The position numbers and the translations under genes are program-made. DNA of 64,000 nt, taken from positions 371,503-435,502 of the forward strand of contig JBBQUM010000001.1 of the NCBI GenBank assembly GCA_038212445.1, given 5' to 3'. The stretch comes from TMP-7 sp038212445. Lineage in GTDB: Bacteria; Acidobacteriota; Terriglobia; Bryobacterales; Bryobacteraceae. The notes under the pieces were generated by a model. That model saw only the letters and a list, made by a program, of their open reading frames with translations. It had not been told where the DNA came from and searched no databases. How positions within the stretch are numbered: position 1 is the first letter of the stretch; the number at the start of each line of letters is the position of its first letter. Below, in pieces: positions 7,752-17,323 of this stretch.

Positions 7752-9284
7752 ATGACCCCAGACAACCTGCTGTCCCGGCTCGACGCCTTCAAAACATCAT
7801 TCTCCACCCCCGACGCCGCTCACCTCGCCCGCCTTCTCCACCAGGTGCCGGCCCTCCGCATCGACGATCCCAGCGCTCTTATCCGCCTCCACGAAACCCT
7901 GCTTTTCCTCCGCGCTTATCCCTCGAGCCCTGCCATTGCCCGAAAGACCGAGATAATTCTTCGCGATTTTCGCCAACATGTCCTCCGCCTTTCGGACACT
8001 CTTTCGCTCGAAGAGCCTGAAATCTCCGGCATTGTCGGTACCGGTATTACCGCCGTGTTCAGCCGCGACGTCGCGCGTTATCTGGTAGCCGCCCACCCAC
8101 GCCGCGTTTCAATCCATTGGGAAGCCTGGGAAACACCGCAGCGCCTTGGCCTCGTCCTGCCCGGTCTGCTGCCACTGATAAATGACGACGCTGCGGTGGA
8201 AGCGCACGTGCCCTTTCGCGACTGGCTCGACGCCGCCGGCGGACTCCCCTGGCTCGCCCAACACGCCCACCGCTGGGACGAACTCGAAATCCCGCTCCGG
8301 CTCGAATTCGACGCGCCCTCCACCCGTACGCTCATGCGCCTCGCGACGCGCAAGCTATTTATCCACTCCCAGCCCCTCATCCCGCGCCGCGATATCTCGA
8401 TCACTGCCGCCGCCTCCGAACCGCCGTTTGCCATGCGTCGCCTGTCGCCCGCCGGCGGCCAGCGCATGATCGACCTCGCCCGCGATACCTCCGCCGTCCG
8501 CTATCGCGAACTGCACGGCTTCACCTACGGCGACCAGGATTACGTGTACGAGATCGACGCCGGACGCGGCGTCCTTCTATATGTGTGGGGCGTGAAGCCC
8601 GACCACCGCTTGCCCCTGCGCAGCTACCACGCCGCGACGATGTGGAAGAATGGCGTGCCCGTCGGTTACTTCGAGGGACTCACGTTGGCCGAGCGTATGG
8701 AGGCCGGCTTCAACCTCTACTACACCTTCCGCGAAGGCGAGACCGCCTGGCTCTACTCGTGTCTTCTGAAACTCTTCTATCAGTGGCTAGGCGTTCGCAC
8801 CATCTCGCTCGATACCTACCAGATTGGCCACCAGAATCAGGAGGCCATCGACTCTGGCGCCTTCTGGTTCTATCGAAAGCTCGGATTTCGCTCCACCAGT
8901 TCCGCAATTCGCGATCTCACTGCGCGTGAGGAACAGCGCATCTCCAAGCGGCCCGGCTATCGCAGTCCCGCCTCAACCCTGCGCAAGCTGGTGGTGGCGC
9001 CGATGGTCTATGAGTTCCCCGATGCCGAAATGGGAGCTTGGGATAATTTCGAGACGCGCCGCATTGGACTCGCCGCCGTCCGTAAGACCCGCGGTGTCGC
9101 CATGCCCGATTGGGACGCCTTGGCCGCCATCATCCCCGGCTTCAATCGCTGGACACCGTCCGAGCGTCGCGCCTTTAACCGCGTGCGTCAGGCCAAACAG
9201 GCTGCTGAAGAGGTTCACCATCTCCACCTGCTTCAAAAACACTCGAAACTGCGCCGCGCGCTAATCGACTCGGGGAGCCGTTAG
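7752..9284 (+). CDS. Unknown protein with GNAT-like C-terminal half
   Basis: A 510-residue cytoplasmic protein without signal peptide or membrane segments. I do not recognise the N-terminal 250 residues (helical, Leu- and Arg-rich). Residues of about 300-377 look like an acetyltransferase (GNAT) fold: GVPVGYFEG, then an Asn/Glu stretch NQEAIDSGAFWFYRKLGFR that matches the usual FYxKxGF end of GNAT domains. The C-terminus is charged and helical. A weak AGAGG lies 4 bases before the ATG; a better GGAGGAG is about 30 bases upstream and too far. It is the first gene beyond the two mini-genes and its stop overlaps the stop of the convergent neighbour. Any link to the peptides is conjecture. Confidence 0.7.
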   Translation: MTPDNLLSRLDAFKTSFSTPDAAHLARLLHQVPALRIDDPSALIRLHETLLFLRAYPSSPAIARKTEIILRDFRQHVLRLSDTLSLEEPEISGIVGTGITAVFSRDVARYLVAAHPRRVSIHWEAWETPQRLGLVLPGLLPLINDDAAVEAHVPFRDWLDAAGGLPWLAQHAHRWDELEIPLRLEFDAPSTRTLMRLATRKLFIHSQPLIPRRDISITAAASEPPFAMRRLSPAGGQRMIDLARDTSAVRYRELHGFTYGDQDYVYEIDAGRGVLLYVWGVKPDHRLPLRSYHAATMWKNGVPVGYFEGLTLAERMEAGFNLYYTFREGETAWLYSCLLKLFYQWLGVRTISLDTYQIGHQNQEAIDSGAFWFYRKLGFRSTSSAIRDLTAREEQRISKRPGYRSPASTLRKLVVAPMVYEFPDAEMGAWDNFETRRIGLAAVRKTRGVAMPDWDALAAIIPGFNRWTPSERRAFNRVRQAKQAAEEVHHLHLLQKHSKLRRALIDSGSR

Positions 9285-9928
9285 CGGACCTTCAAATCGG
9301 CGAAGTGAGCGATCGTCCCCGGTCCCACCCACAGCGCCACCGCGCCCTTCAACGCCGGCTGTTTCATATCGTTCACCACCAGCACCGGCTCGGCGGCGTT
9401 GCCCACATAGAGCTTCGCCTTGAGTCCGCTCACCACAATCTTCAGCTTCGTCCATTCCCCGGGCACCAGATCCACATACGACTCGTACTTTCCCGGCGTC
9501 TCTTCGCGCAGCTTCGGCCACGAATATCCCGGCAGCGAGACGTACTGCGTGGAGTGATTCCGCTGCAGTTGATCGTCAGAGCGTCCGTTCTTCGGCCGTA
9601 TGTAGAAACACTCGAAGTGCATCGGCTCCGTCGACATGCGGAACGCGATTCCGACAAACCCGCGGAGGGTCGCCGCAGCGCCGGGCGCCGTATCACCGCT
9701 CAGCATCACCTCGATGGTTCCATCCTCCATCGACGTTCCCTTCACCACCGCCAGTGACTCGACGTTGGCCCCATCCGAGGCGTCGGTAATCTTCACCGCC
9801 TTCCGTCCCCGGTACTCCACCGCTTCCGCCTTCACATGGTAAAGGTCAAGTTGATCGACAGACTGCGCGGCCAGTTGCGTGGCCAGCGTCGCGGCTGCCG
9901 CGACGAGCGTAAATTGAGCCTTGGTCAT
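9281..9928 (-). CDS. Secreted laminin-G/concanavalin-like protein
   Basis: A 215-residue exported protein. The signal peptide (residues 1-22, ending LAAQ) is followed by a single beta-sandwich domain typical of the DUF1080/GH16-like concanavalin group: GFVGIAFRM, FECFYIRP, EWTKLKIVVSGLKAKLYV and a final ALWVGPGTIAHFADLKV. Such domains bind or cleave carbohydrate, but no catalytic pair can be assigned here, so binding is the safer statement. Its ATG overlaps the TGA of the NHL gene by 4 bases, making it the last gene of a four-gene minus-strand operon. The stop codon also overlaps that of the convergent GNAT-like gene. Confidence 0.8.
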   Translation of the reverse strand: MTKAQFTLVAAAATLATQLAAQSVDQLDLYHVKAEAVEYRGRKAVKITDASDGANVESLAVVKGTSMEDGTIEVMLSGDTAPGAAATLRGFVGIAFRMSTEPMHFECFYIRPKNGRSDDQLQRNHSTQYVSLPGYSWPKLREETPGKYESYVDLVPGEWTKLKIVVSGLKAKLYVGNAAEPVLVVNDMKQPALKGAVALWVGPGTIAHFADLKVR

Positions 9929-10854
9929 TCTTTCACCAGTAAAACCCGATGGTTCTCGCTATCGCCGATGTAAATTGCACCCTCGCTCGCAAAGACACCA
10001 TGCGGGCGGGCGAGCCCGCATTTTAACGGGTCCCCGCTGAACTCTCCTCCGCGCGTGCCTGTGCCTGCAATCGTGCTCAGCATTCCGGTTTGATCGATTT
10101 GACGGACGAGATGACTTTCAGTATCGGCGATATAGACATTTCCGCCAGCCGCGCACGAAATGCCTTTGGGGCCATTCAATGTGGCCACCCGGTGGAAGCG
10201 GCCCTGGTGTAGCCGCAGTACAACGTTCCCTTCGCGCAGCACCAGGTATAGGTCGCCGTCCCGTCCAAAATCGAGCGCCCGGGGCCCGTTTAAGGGCGTG
10301 CCTGTAAGCGGTGAACCGTCCTCAGTGAAGCCCTTCTCGCCCGTTCCCGCAAACGTGTCGATAGTCCCCTTCTTGAGGTCGATCCGCCGGATCCGGTGAT
10401 TCCCGATGTCGCAGACCAGCAACCGGCCGTCGGGTTGAAAAGCGATACTGTGCGGCTGCTTGAATTGCGCTTCCACGGCCGGTCCGCCATCCCCGCTAAA
10501 CCCCGGCACGCCTGTGCCTGCAATCGTCGTCAGTTCACCTGTCCTGCGATTCAATCGCCGGACGATATGCGCCGGCATATCGACAAAAATTAGATCCCCG
10601 GAGTCGGGATCAAACTGCAACTCGTAGGGTTCCTTCTGACCATCTGCCACCGCCGTCAACTTCAGCGTCTTCAGGTCAAGCCGGCTCACCCGGTGATTGC
10701 CGATTTCGCAAATATACAACGCGCCATCGGGACCGATCCGCAGGCCGTATGGATTGTTGACGGCGCCGTCTGCCGTGAGATTGGTGACCCTGGATGTCGC
10801 CGCTGCGCCAATTCCACCAGCGATCAGACCGCCGACGAATTCGCGCCGCAGCAT
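9925..10854 (-). CDS. NHL-repeat beta-propeller protein with Tat-like signal
   Basis: A 309-residue predicted exported propeller. The N-terminus MLRREFVGGLIAGGIGAAAT has an Arg-Arg pair before a hydrophobic stretch, as in Tat signals. NHL repeats are evident: PYGLRIGPDGALYICEIGNHRV, PHSIAFQPDGRLLVCDIGNHRI, GNVYIADTESHLVRQID and AIYIGDSENHRVL. Such propellers mediate binding or act as lactonases, and no metal triad is evident to choose. The start overlaps the DUF1501 stop by one base (TAATG) and its stop overlaps the next gene by 4 bases, so it is translationally coupled in the operon. Confidence 0.88.
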   Translation of the reverse strand: MLRREFVGGLIAGGIGAAATSRVTNLTADGAVNNPYGLRIGPDGALYICEIGNHRVSRLDLKTLKLTAVADGQKEPYELQFDPDSGDLIFVDMPAHIVRRLNRRTGELTTIAGTGVPGFSGDGGPAVEAQFKQPHSIAFQPDGRLLVCDIGNHRIRRIDLKKGTIDTFAGTGEKGFTEDGSPLTGTPLNGPRALDFGRDGDLYLVLREGNVVLRLHQGRFHRVATLNGPKGISCAAGGNVYIADTESHLVRQIDQTGMLSTIAGTGTRGGEFSGDPLKCGLARPHGVFASEGAIYIGDSENHRVLLVKE

Positions 10855-12266
10855 TATGCGAAGGCTTCCTTCACCACTTCGCCAGCCACGATGGTGGGCC
10901 GCTCAGCACGCCCGTTGTGCAGGAACGTGACGTTCAAATGATTCAGCCCCAGCGCATGCAGCACCGTCGCGTGGACGTCGTGCACGTGCGCCCGCTTGTC
11001 GATGCCCCGCAGGCCAATCTCATCCGTCGTGCCGATCACCTGTCCGCCCTTGATGCCGCCACCCGCCATCCAGATTGTGAAGCCCCACGGATTGTGATCC
11101 CGACCGTCGCCCTTCTCGTTGAACGGCGTGCGACCAAACTCGCCGCCCCACACCACCAGCGTGCTGTCCAGCAGTCCGCGCGCTTTGAGATCGCTGAGCA
11201 GACCGGCGATCGGCTTGTCCGAACTGCGGCACATCCGCGAGTGATTGCCTTCGATATCGTTGTGCGCGTCCCAGGCGCTGCCGCTGCCCGAGTACAACTC
11301 GATAAACCGTACACCCCGCTCCACTAGCCGCCGCGCCAGCAGACAGTTAGTGCCGAACCGCGCCGTTTGCTCGTCGTCCATCCCGTACAACTTCTTGGTC
11401 GCCTCTGACTCCGTGTTCAGGCCCACCGCCTCTGGACCCGCCGCCTGCATGCGATACGCCAGCTCGTACGCATTGATGCGCGCTTCGAGTTCGGTGTCGC
11501 CCGCCTTGTCCTGACCGTAGTGCTCGTTCAGCGTGCGCAGCAGATCTAGGCGGCTGCGCTGCTGCTTGCCTCCCACTGCCGGCGGCGGCGCGAGATTCAG
11601 AATCGGATCTCCCTGGTTGCGAAACAGCGTGCCCTGATACGTCGCCGGAAGAAAGCCCGCGCTCCAATTCTTCGGCCCGCCCAGCACTTCGCCTGAATCA
11701 GTGAGTACTACAAAACTCGGCAGGTTCTGATTCACTGAACCCAGTCCGTAAGTGATCCACGCCCCCAGCGCCGGCCGCCCCGCAAGAATAGAGCCGGTAT
11801 TCATCTGGCACACCGAGCCCACGTGATTCAGGCCATCGGCCCAGCACGCTCGAAACACCGTCATCTCGTCCACGTGCTTAGCGATTTCCGGATACCAGTC
11901 CGACACCCAGATTCCGCTTTTGCCGTGCTGCTTCCACTGCCGCTTCGACGGCATCAGCGTGTTCGACGCCGTGCCCATCGCCGTGATCACCTTGCCGAAT
12001 GACTCGGGCATCGGCTGTCCCGCGAGCCTCTCCAATGCCGGCTTCGGATCGAAAAGATCGAGGTGGCTCGGGCCGCCTTCCATGAATAACCAGATCACCG
12101 ACTTCGCCGTCGCCGGAAAATGAGGAGCCTTGGGCCGCAGCGGATCTACCGCGGTACCCGCCACTCCATCCCGCTGCATCATCGCGGCCAGCGCAATCGC
12201 GCCCAGTCCACTGCCAGAGTTGGCCAGAAAATCGCGGCGGGAGTAGGGAAGGCGTTTGTGCGGCAT
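10854..12266 (-). CDS. DUF1501 family protein, Tat-exported
   Basis: A DUF1501 (sulfatase-fold-like) protein of 470 residues. A twin-arginine motif SRRDFLANSG follows the start and indicates Tat export. Family landmarks include IWLFMEGGPSHLDLFDPKP, CLLARRLVERGVRFIELYSG, WDAHNDIEGNH, VVWGGEFGRTPF and GDGRDHNPWGFT. DUF1501 genes usually sit beside DUF1549/1553 genes, as here, in Planctomycetes, Verrucomicrobia and Acidobacteria; a role in degrading complex substrates is presumed but unproven. The start at 12266 was chosen because it puts the Tat motif about 9 residues in and lies 2 bases after the upstream stop; an earlier in-frame ATG would overlap the neighbour. Confidence 0.92.
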   Translation of the reverse strand: MPHKRLPYSRRDFLANSGSGLGAIALAAMMQRDGVAGTAVDPLRPKAPHFPATAKSVIWLFMEGGPSHLDLFDPKPALERLAGQPMPESFGKVITAMGTASNTLMPSKRQWKQHGKSGIWVSDWYPEIAKHVDEMTVFRACWADGLNHVGSVCQMNTGSILAGRPALGAWITYGLGSVNQNLPSFVVLTDSGEVLGGPKNWSAGFLPATYQGTLFRNQGDPILNLAPPPAVGGKQQRSRLDLLRTLNEHYGQDKAGDTELEARINAYELAYRMQAAGPEAVGLNTESEATKKLYGMDDEQTARFGTNCLLARRLVERGVRFIELYSGSGSAWDAHNDIEGNHSRMCRSSDKPIAGLLSDLKARGLLDSTLVVWGGEFGRTPFNEKGDGRDHNPWGFTIWMAGGGIKGGQVIGTTDEIGLRGIDKRAHVHDVHATVLHALGLNHLNVTFLHNGRAERPTIVAGEVVKEAFA

Positions 12267-12268
12267 GG

Positions 12269-14515
12269 CTAGTTCCGGTATACGAATTCGTTGGAGTTCA
12301 GCAGCATCTGGCACAGATCCACCAGTGCTGCAGCTGTCGGCTTATCAAACGCGTCTGGAAACGACGCCGGTAACGCGAGTTTCTCGCCGCTCGCCGCCCG
12401 CTCCGCCGTGATCTGCTTTTGACGCGCGAGAAACGTCGACACTGTGTCTTTCTCAAAACCGTCAGGCGACCGTCCGTATGCCAGCCGGTACGCAGCCTCG
12501 ATGTCTGCCTTTTCGTCCGCGCCGCCCAGGCCGATTACACGGCCCGCGAAAGCTTGCGCCCACAGCAGGCTGTTCTTGTCATTGAGCAAAGCCATCGCCT
12601 GCGGTGCCGTGATCGTCTGATTGCGCCGTCCGCACGACTCATGCGTGTCCGGCATGTCAAACGCCTCCATCATCGGAAACCGCGCGTTCCGGCGAATGAA
12701 AATGTAAATCGACCGGCGGTTGGTCTCGCTCGCATCGGCCGGTGTCTTCCACCCGCCGCGTGGTTTGCCCGCGCCGTCAGGCAGGGGAGGGAACACGCTC
12801 GGCCCGCCCAACTTCTCATCCAGTAAGCCCGCCACCGCCAGCGCCGCATCGCGTATCACTTCGCCTTCAAGCCGCTCCCGCCGAAACTGCCACAAAAGTT
12901 TGTTGCGCGGGTCCGCCTTGGCAGCCGCCGCGTTGCCCGCCGTCGACTGCTGGTACGTGTTCGACATCAGAATGAGCTTGTGCATCCGCTTCACGTCCCA
13001 TCCGGTTCGCGTGAATTCGCTCGTCAGCCAGTCGAGCAGTTCGGGATGCGTCGGCTTGCCGCCCATCAGCCCGAAATCGCTCGGCTCGGGCGCCAGTCCC
13101 TGGCCAAAGTGATAATGCCAGATCCGGTTCACCATCACCCGCGCAGTCAGCGGATTGTCGGCTGAGGCCAGCCAGTTAGCGAGCGCCGTGCGCCGTCCGG
13201 TTGTGTCCAATCCGTTCGGCGGCGCAATCTTCGCAGGCGCAGCCTCGAGGATCGACAGGAACCCGGGCTCCACCACTTCCTGCGGAGCGTCGTAGTTGCC
13301 TCCATAAAGGATGCGCGTTTCCGGTGCCTGCTTGCTCACGTCGTGCATGCCGATGCCAATCGGTGCCTCACCCGGATCAAGACTTGAAAATGGCTTCAGA
13401 GCCATCGTCAACTCCGCGTACTTCTTGCGCGCCTCGCCCTTCAGACTCTTTGACGCCGTGTCATCGTCGATTTCCAGGTAAGGCTTAGCCTTGTAGAACA
13501 TCTGCCACTCGTACGGTGTGCGCTCGGCAGCGGGCTTGGAAATCACCGCCTGAATCTCGGGCGGATATTTGTCGACGTATTCCTTAACAATGCTTGCTTT
13601 AATTGGTTTCAGCAGCGCTGCCATCTGGTCGCGGATCGACTTCGTCTTCTCCTCCCAAACAGCCTTACGCTCGCGAAAGCTCTGCAACTCCACCGCCGAA
13701 ATCATCGAGATCTGATCGTCTGCGGCCGTGTTCGCAAAGAACGCCTGCAAGCGGTAATAGTCGCGATGGAGGATCGGATCAAACTTGTGTGTGTGGCAGC
13801 GGGCGCACCCATACGTCATGCCGAGAAAAGCCGAACCCACCGTATCCGTGATGTCGTTGAGAATCTCCTGGCGCCGCTGCATCAGGTTCCGCGCGTTGCT
13901 CTCGTCCGGATAGTGACGGTTGAATCCCGTCGCGATCCGCGCCTGCGGCGAGTCGGGCCATAGTTCATCGCCCGCAATCTGTTCCTTCACAAACCGGTCG
14001 TAGGGCTTGTTGTCGTTAAACGACTGGATCACGTAGTCGCGATAACGCCAGGCGTTCGGCCGTGTCTCGTCAGCCTTGAAGCCTTCGCTCTCGGCATAAC
14101 GCGCAAGATCTAGCCAGTGGCGCGCCCAGCGCTCGCCATAATGCGGCGAAGCCAGCAGGCGGTCGATCAACTTTTCATAGGCTAGGGGCGAGCCGTCCCG
14201 GACAAACGCATCCACTTCCGCCGGAGTCGGGGGCAACCCAATCAGATCGAAACTGACACGCCGGATCAGCGTCGCCTTAGTCGCCGCTGGAGACAGAGCC
14301 AGTCCTGCCGCGGACAACCGGCTGATGATGAACGCATCCACAGGATTGGCGGCTTGCTCTGCATGCTGAATCGCCGGAGGATCGTGCCTTGCCACTGGCT
14401 GGAAAGCCCAATATTTCCGCTGTGCTGCCGTAAATGGCGCGTCGACGCTGCTGGCCGCGAACGTGGCTGTCGCCAGCACGATAGCGCACGCGGTCCTCCC
14501 CAGACATGGAAGCAT
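12269..14515 (-). CDS. DUF1549/DUF1553 (planctomycete-cytochrome-type) secreted protein
   Basis: A 748-residue exported protein with PSCyt2 (DUF1549) and PSD1 (DUF1553) domains. After a signal peptide (residues 1-22) comes the DUF1549 part with RVSFDLIGLPPTPAEVDAF, YGERWARHWLDLARYAES and a CxxCH haem-like motif in YGCARCHTHKFDPI. The C-terminal half has the DUF1553 signatures RVMVNRIWHYHFGQGL, SDFGLMGGKPTHPELLDWL and PQAMALLNDKN. The separate N-terminal PSCyt1 haem domain found in longer homologues is absent. GAGGG lies 6 bases before the ATG. It is the first gene of the operon with DUF1501, NHL and laminin-G-like proteins and probably works with them in the envelope. Confidence 0.93.
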   Translation of the reverse strand: MLPCLGRTACAIVLATATFAASSVDAPFTAAQRKYWAFQPVARHDPPAIQHAEQAANPVDAFIISRLSAAGLALSPAATKATLIRRVSFDLIGLPPTPAEVDAFVRDGSPLAYEKLIDRLLASPHYGERWARHWLDLARYAESEGFKADETRPNAWRYRDYVIQSFNDNKPYDRFVKEQIAGDELWPDSPQARIATGFNRHYPDESNARNLMQRRQEILNDITDTVGSAFLGMTYGCARCHTHKFDPILHRDYYRLQAFFANTAADDQISMISAVELQSFRERKAVWEEKTKSIRDQMAALLKPIKASIVKEYVDKYPPEIQAVISKPAAERTPYEWQMFYKAKPYLEIDDDTASKSLKGEARKKYAELTMALKPFSSLDPGEAPIGIGMHDVSKQAPETRILYGGNYDAPQEVVEPGFLSILEAAPAKIAPPNGLDTTGRRTALANWLASADNPLTARVMVNRIWHYHFGQGLAPEPSDFGLMGGKPTHPELLDWLTSEFTRTGWDVKRMHKLILMSNTYQQSTAGNAAAAKADPRNKLLWQFRRERLEGEVIRDAALAVAGLLDEKLGGPSVFPPLPDGAGKPRGGWKTPADASETNRRSIYIFIRRNARFPMMEAFDMPDTHESCGRRNQTITAPQAMALLNDKNSLLWAQAFAGRVIGLGGADEKADIEAAYRLAYGRSPDGFEKDTVSTFLARQKQITAERAASGEKLALPASFPDAFDKPTAAALVDLCQMLLNSNEFVYRN

Positions 14516-14595
14516 CTCTAGCCCTCTTGATATAGCAGCTTAATCGATTTAGTGAGCCCGTACAAGCCCGGCCGGCCGCATATAAAGTAGATGAC

Positions 14596-15453
14596 ATGCT
14601 GCCCGTCCTTCTCCTTCTCGCGCAATCGCTAACCGGCGTTGTCGACCTCCACGTTCACTCCGACCCCGACAGTGTTCCCCGCTCCATCGACGCCATCGAC
14701 GCCGCCCGCCACGCGCGCGACCGCGGACTGCGCGCCATCGTGCTCAAGAACCATTACGAGCCCACCGCGTCCATCGCTTATCTGGTCCGGAAGGAAGTCC
14801 CCGGCATCCAGGTGTTCGGCGGAATCGTCCTCAACCGCTCCGTCGGCGGCATCAATCCGGCGGCAGTTGAACAAGTCGTGAAGGTGCGTGGCGGGTACGC
14901 TCGAGTCGTTTGGATGCCGACCTTCGACGCCGAAAACGAAGTGCGAGACTCCAAACAGGATCGCCCCTTCGTTTCTGTCTCGAAAGACGGCGAACTTCTG
15001 CCGGCCGTCCGCGAAGTCATCCGCATCATCGCGCGCAACCGGCTAACCTTGGCCACCGGACACTCCACTCCCGCTGAAGTGCTGATGATGATTCGTGAAG
15101 CCCGTCGCGCCGGCGTCGAACAGATCATCGTCACCCATGCCATGCTGCGTCCCGTGCGTATGAACGTCGAGCAGATGAAGGAAGCGGCACGAATGGGGGG
15201 CAAAATTGAGTTCGTCTACAATGCCCTCATCGGTGCCAACAAGATGTTTGAACTCCCCGAGTACGCTGCCGCTATTCGTACTGTTGGCGTCGAGAATTGT
15301 TTTCTGTCGAGTGACCTCGGACAGGCGGGCAATCCCCTGCATGCGGAGGGTCTCGAGGCGTTTATGAAGGGACTGTCTGCTCTGGGATTCACCAATGCGG
15401 AGTTGGATGTATTAATGAAGCAAAATCCATCGCGTTTGTTGGGACTTCAGTAG
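14596..15453 (+). CDS. DUF6282-like metal-dependent hydrolase
   Basis: A 285-residue TIM-barrel hydrolase-like protein. The opening LHVHSDPDSVPRS gives the HxH metal motif, followed by LKNHYEPT with a further metal-binding His, TGHSTPAEVL and VTHAMLRP. This pattern matches the DUF6282 group of amidohydrolase/PHP-like proteins; substrate unknown. The first 13 residues are hydrophobic but too short to be a clear signal peptide. It is divergent from the DUF1549 operon (80-base gap) and heads the plus-strand run of metabolic and regulatory genes. Confidence 0.8.
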   Translation: MLPVLLLLAQSLTGVVDLHVHSDPDSVPRSIDAIDAARHARDRGLRAIVLKNHYEPTASIAYLVRKEVPGIQVFGGIVLNRSVGGINPAAVEQVVKVRGGYARVVWMPTFDAENEVRDSKQDRPFVSVSKDGELLPAVREVIRIIARNRLTLATGHSTPAEVLMMIREARRAGVEQIIVTHAMLRPVRMNVEQMKEAARMGGKIEFVYNALIGANKMFELPEYAAAIRTVGVENCFLSSDLGQAGNPLHAEGLEAFMKGLSALGFTNAELDVLMKQNPSRLLGLQ

Positions 15454-15524
15454 CCTATTGCGCGGGTATTGCGGAATCCGCTGCTCCCCGCGGCATGGTG
15501 TTAAATTAGTAGATCGGATTACCG

Positions 15525-16346
15525 ATGACCAAGACCACCGATGTCGCAAAGTTAGAACAGATTGCAAAGGAGACCCGCCGCCGAATCCTGCAGATGATCA
15601 CCGCCGCGGGATCCGGACATCCCGGCGGATCACTTTCGGCGGTTGAAATCCTCGTCACGCTCTACTTCGATGTGATGCGCCACGACCCCGCCAATCCTAA
15701 GTGGCCTGAGCGGGATCGTTTCGTTCTCTCGAAAGGGCATGCCTGCCCTGTGCTCTATACCGTGATGGCCGAATGCGGGTATACCCCGATCGACCAGTTG
15801 AACACCCTCCGCAAAATGGGCTCGATGTACCAGGGACATCCCGACGTTCGCTATATCCCATCCCTCGAGGCATCCACTGGATCGCTCGGGCAGGGACTCT
15901 CCCTCATCATCGGAATGGGACTCGCCGCGCGTCTCGACAAAAGCCCGTCGCGCGCCTTCGTCGTCCTCGGTGACGGCGAAATTCAAGAAGGTCAGGTCTG
16001 GGAATCGGCGATGTTCGCGCCGTTCCATAAACTCGACAACATCGTTGCCATCGTCGACTACAACAAAATCCAGCTCGACGGCTTCGTGAAGGATATCCTC
16101 GACCTCGAGCCAGTGGTTGATAAATGGAAATCGTTCGGCTGGAACGTGCTCAACATTGACGGCCATAGTATCCCCGCTCTTCAGAAGGCGTTTGCTGACG
16201 CTGAAGCCACCAAGGGCAAACCTACGGTGATCATCGCGCAAACCGTGAAAGGCAAGGGTGTATCCTTCATGGAGAACAACCCGAAATTCCACGGCGTCGC
16301 GCCTACTGCTGAAGAACTCGAGAAGGCCCTCAAGGAGCTTGCATAA
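15525..16346 (+). CDS. Transketolase, N-terminal (TPP-binding) subunit
   Basis: First half of a split transketolase, 273 residues, transferring two-carbon ketol units in the pentose phosphate pathway. The family N-terminal motif SGHPGGSLS and catalytic-loop residues RDRFVLSKGHACP are present; the thiamine diphosphate motif begins at Gly149-Asp150-Gly151 and ends near DYNKIQLDG. The stop overlaps the start of the C-terminal subunit by one base (TAATG), so the two halves are translationally coupled and should form one enzyme. Split transketolases are common in Archaea and many bacteria including Acidobacteria. Confidence 0.95.
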   Translation: MTKTTDVAKLEQIAKETRRRILQMITAAGSGHPGGSLSAVEILVTLYFDVMRHDPANPKWPERDRFVLSKGHACPVLYTVMAECGYTPIDQLNTLRKMGSMYQGHPDVRYIPSLEASTGSLGQGLSLIIGMGLAARLDKSPSRAFVVLGDGEIQEGQVWESAMFAPFHKLDNIVAIVDYNKIQLDGFVKDILDLEPVVDKWKSFGWNVLNIDGHSIPALQKAFADAEATKGKPTVIIAQTVKGKGVSFMENNPKFHGVAPTAEELEKALKELA

Positions 16347-17317
16347 TGCCGGTCAACGCGAAATTCGATCTCAAACCGGGCGCCGCCACGCGTGAAGCCT
16401 TTGGCAAGGCCTTGGTAGAGCTGGGTCACGCTAATAAGGATGTAGTGGTTTGCGATGCGGATCTTTCCAAGTCCACCTACACCAGCTATTTCGGCAAGGA
16501 ATTTCCCGACCGTTTCTTCGAATGCGGCATCGCTGAAGCCAACATGGTGGCCATCGGCGGCGGGCTCGCTGCGTCTGGCAAAATACCCTTTGTTTCAAGC
16601 TTTTCCGTGTTTCTCTTAAACAAAGGCTTTGAGCAGATTCGAGTCACCAGCGCGTTCCCCCACACCAATCTGAAGCTCGTCGGCACCCACAGCGGGATCT
16701 CGATTGGTGAGGACGGTCCCTCCCAGATGAGCATCGAGGACATCAGCCTGGCATGCTCGCTCGGCGGCATGACGGTGATATCGCCTGCTGACGAATTCTC
16801 CATGAAAGCGCTCGTGCATGCGGCGGCTGCAATGTTTGGACCCGTGTTCATCCGTGCAGGCCGCGCCAAGGCCGCCATCATCTATACCGCGGATCAGAAA
16901 TTCGAGATCGGCAAAGGGATCGAACTGGTCAAGGGCTCCGACGTCACACTGATCGGCACTGGACTGCTCGTTGCTGAGTCCATCCGTGCCGCCGAAACAC
17001 TCGAGAGCGAAGGCATCTCAGCCCGCGTCATCGACATTCACACCATCAAGCCGCTCGACCGCGACATCATCGCCAAGGCTGCCCGCGAAACTGGCGCCAT
17101 CGTGGTCTCGGAAGAACATCTGGTCGACAGCGGACTTGGAGTCCGGGTGGCCCAGGCCGCTGCGGAATCCACGCCTTGCGTGATGGAATTTATCGGAATT
17201 CAAAACACCTACGCCGAGTCCGGTCCGCCGGAAGCGCTGCTCAAGAAGTACGGTTTGGTGGCGGAGAATGTTGCGGCGGCAGCTCGCCGCGCGATCACTC
17301 GTAAGAAAGCAGGATAA
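16346..17317 (+). CDS. Transketolase, C-terminal (pyrimidine-binding) subunit
   Basis: Second half of the split transketolase, 323 residues. It contains the pyrimidine-binding domain (VVVCDADLSKSTYTSYFG, FFECGIAEANMVAIGGGLAASG, with the conserved Glu in ECGIAE) and the C-terminal domain with TLIGTGLLVAESIRAAE and VVSEEHLVDSGLG. Length and domain order fit the standalone C-terminal subunit. It is coupled to the upstream subunit by a one-base overlap and is followed 6 bases later by the small histidine-kinase-like gene. Confidence 0.95.
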   Translation: MPVNAKFDLKPGAATREAFGKALVELGHANKDVVVCDADLSKSTYTSYFGKEFPDRFFECGIAEANMVAIGGGLAASGKIPFVSSFSVFLLNKGFEQIRVTSAFPHTNLKLVGTHSGISIGEDGPSQMSIEDISLACSLGGMTVISPADEFSMKALVHAAAAMFGPVFIRAGRAKAAIIYTADQKFEIGKGIELVKGSDVTLIGTGLLVAESIRAAETLESEGISARVIDIHTIKPLDRDIIAKAARETGAIVVSEEHLVDSGLGVRVAQAAAESTPCVMEFIGIQNTYAESGPPEALLKKYGLVAENVAAAARRAITRKKAG

Positions 17318-17323
17318 TCTCTG

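Noticed and set aside
8355..8366. DnaA box (TTATCCACT) as an origin signal
   Set aside because: A single 8-of-9 match inside a coding gene, without clustering, is not evidence of an origin.
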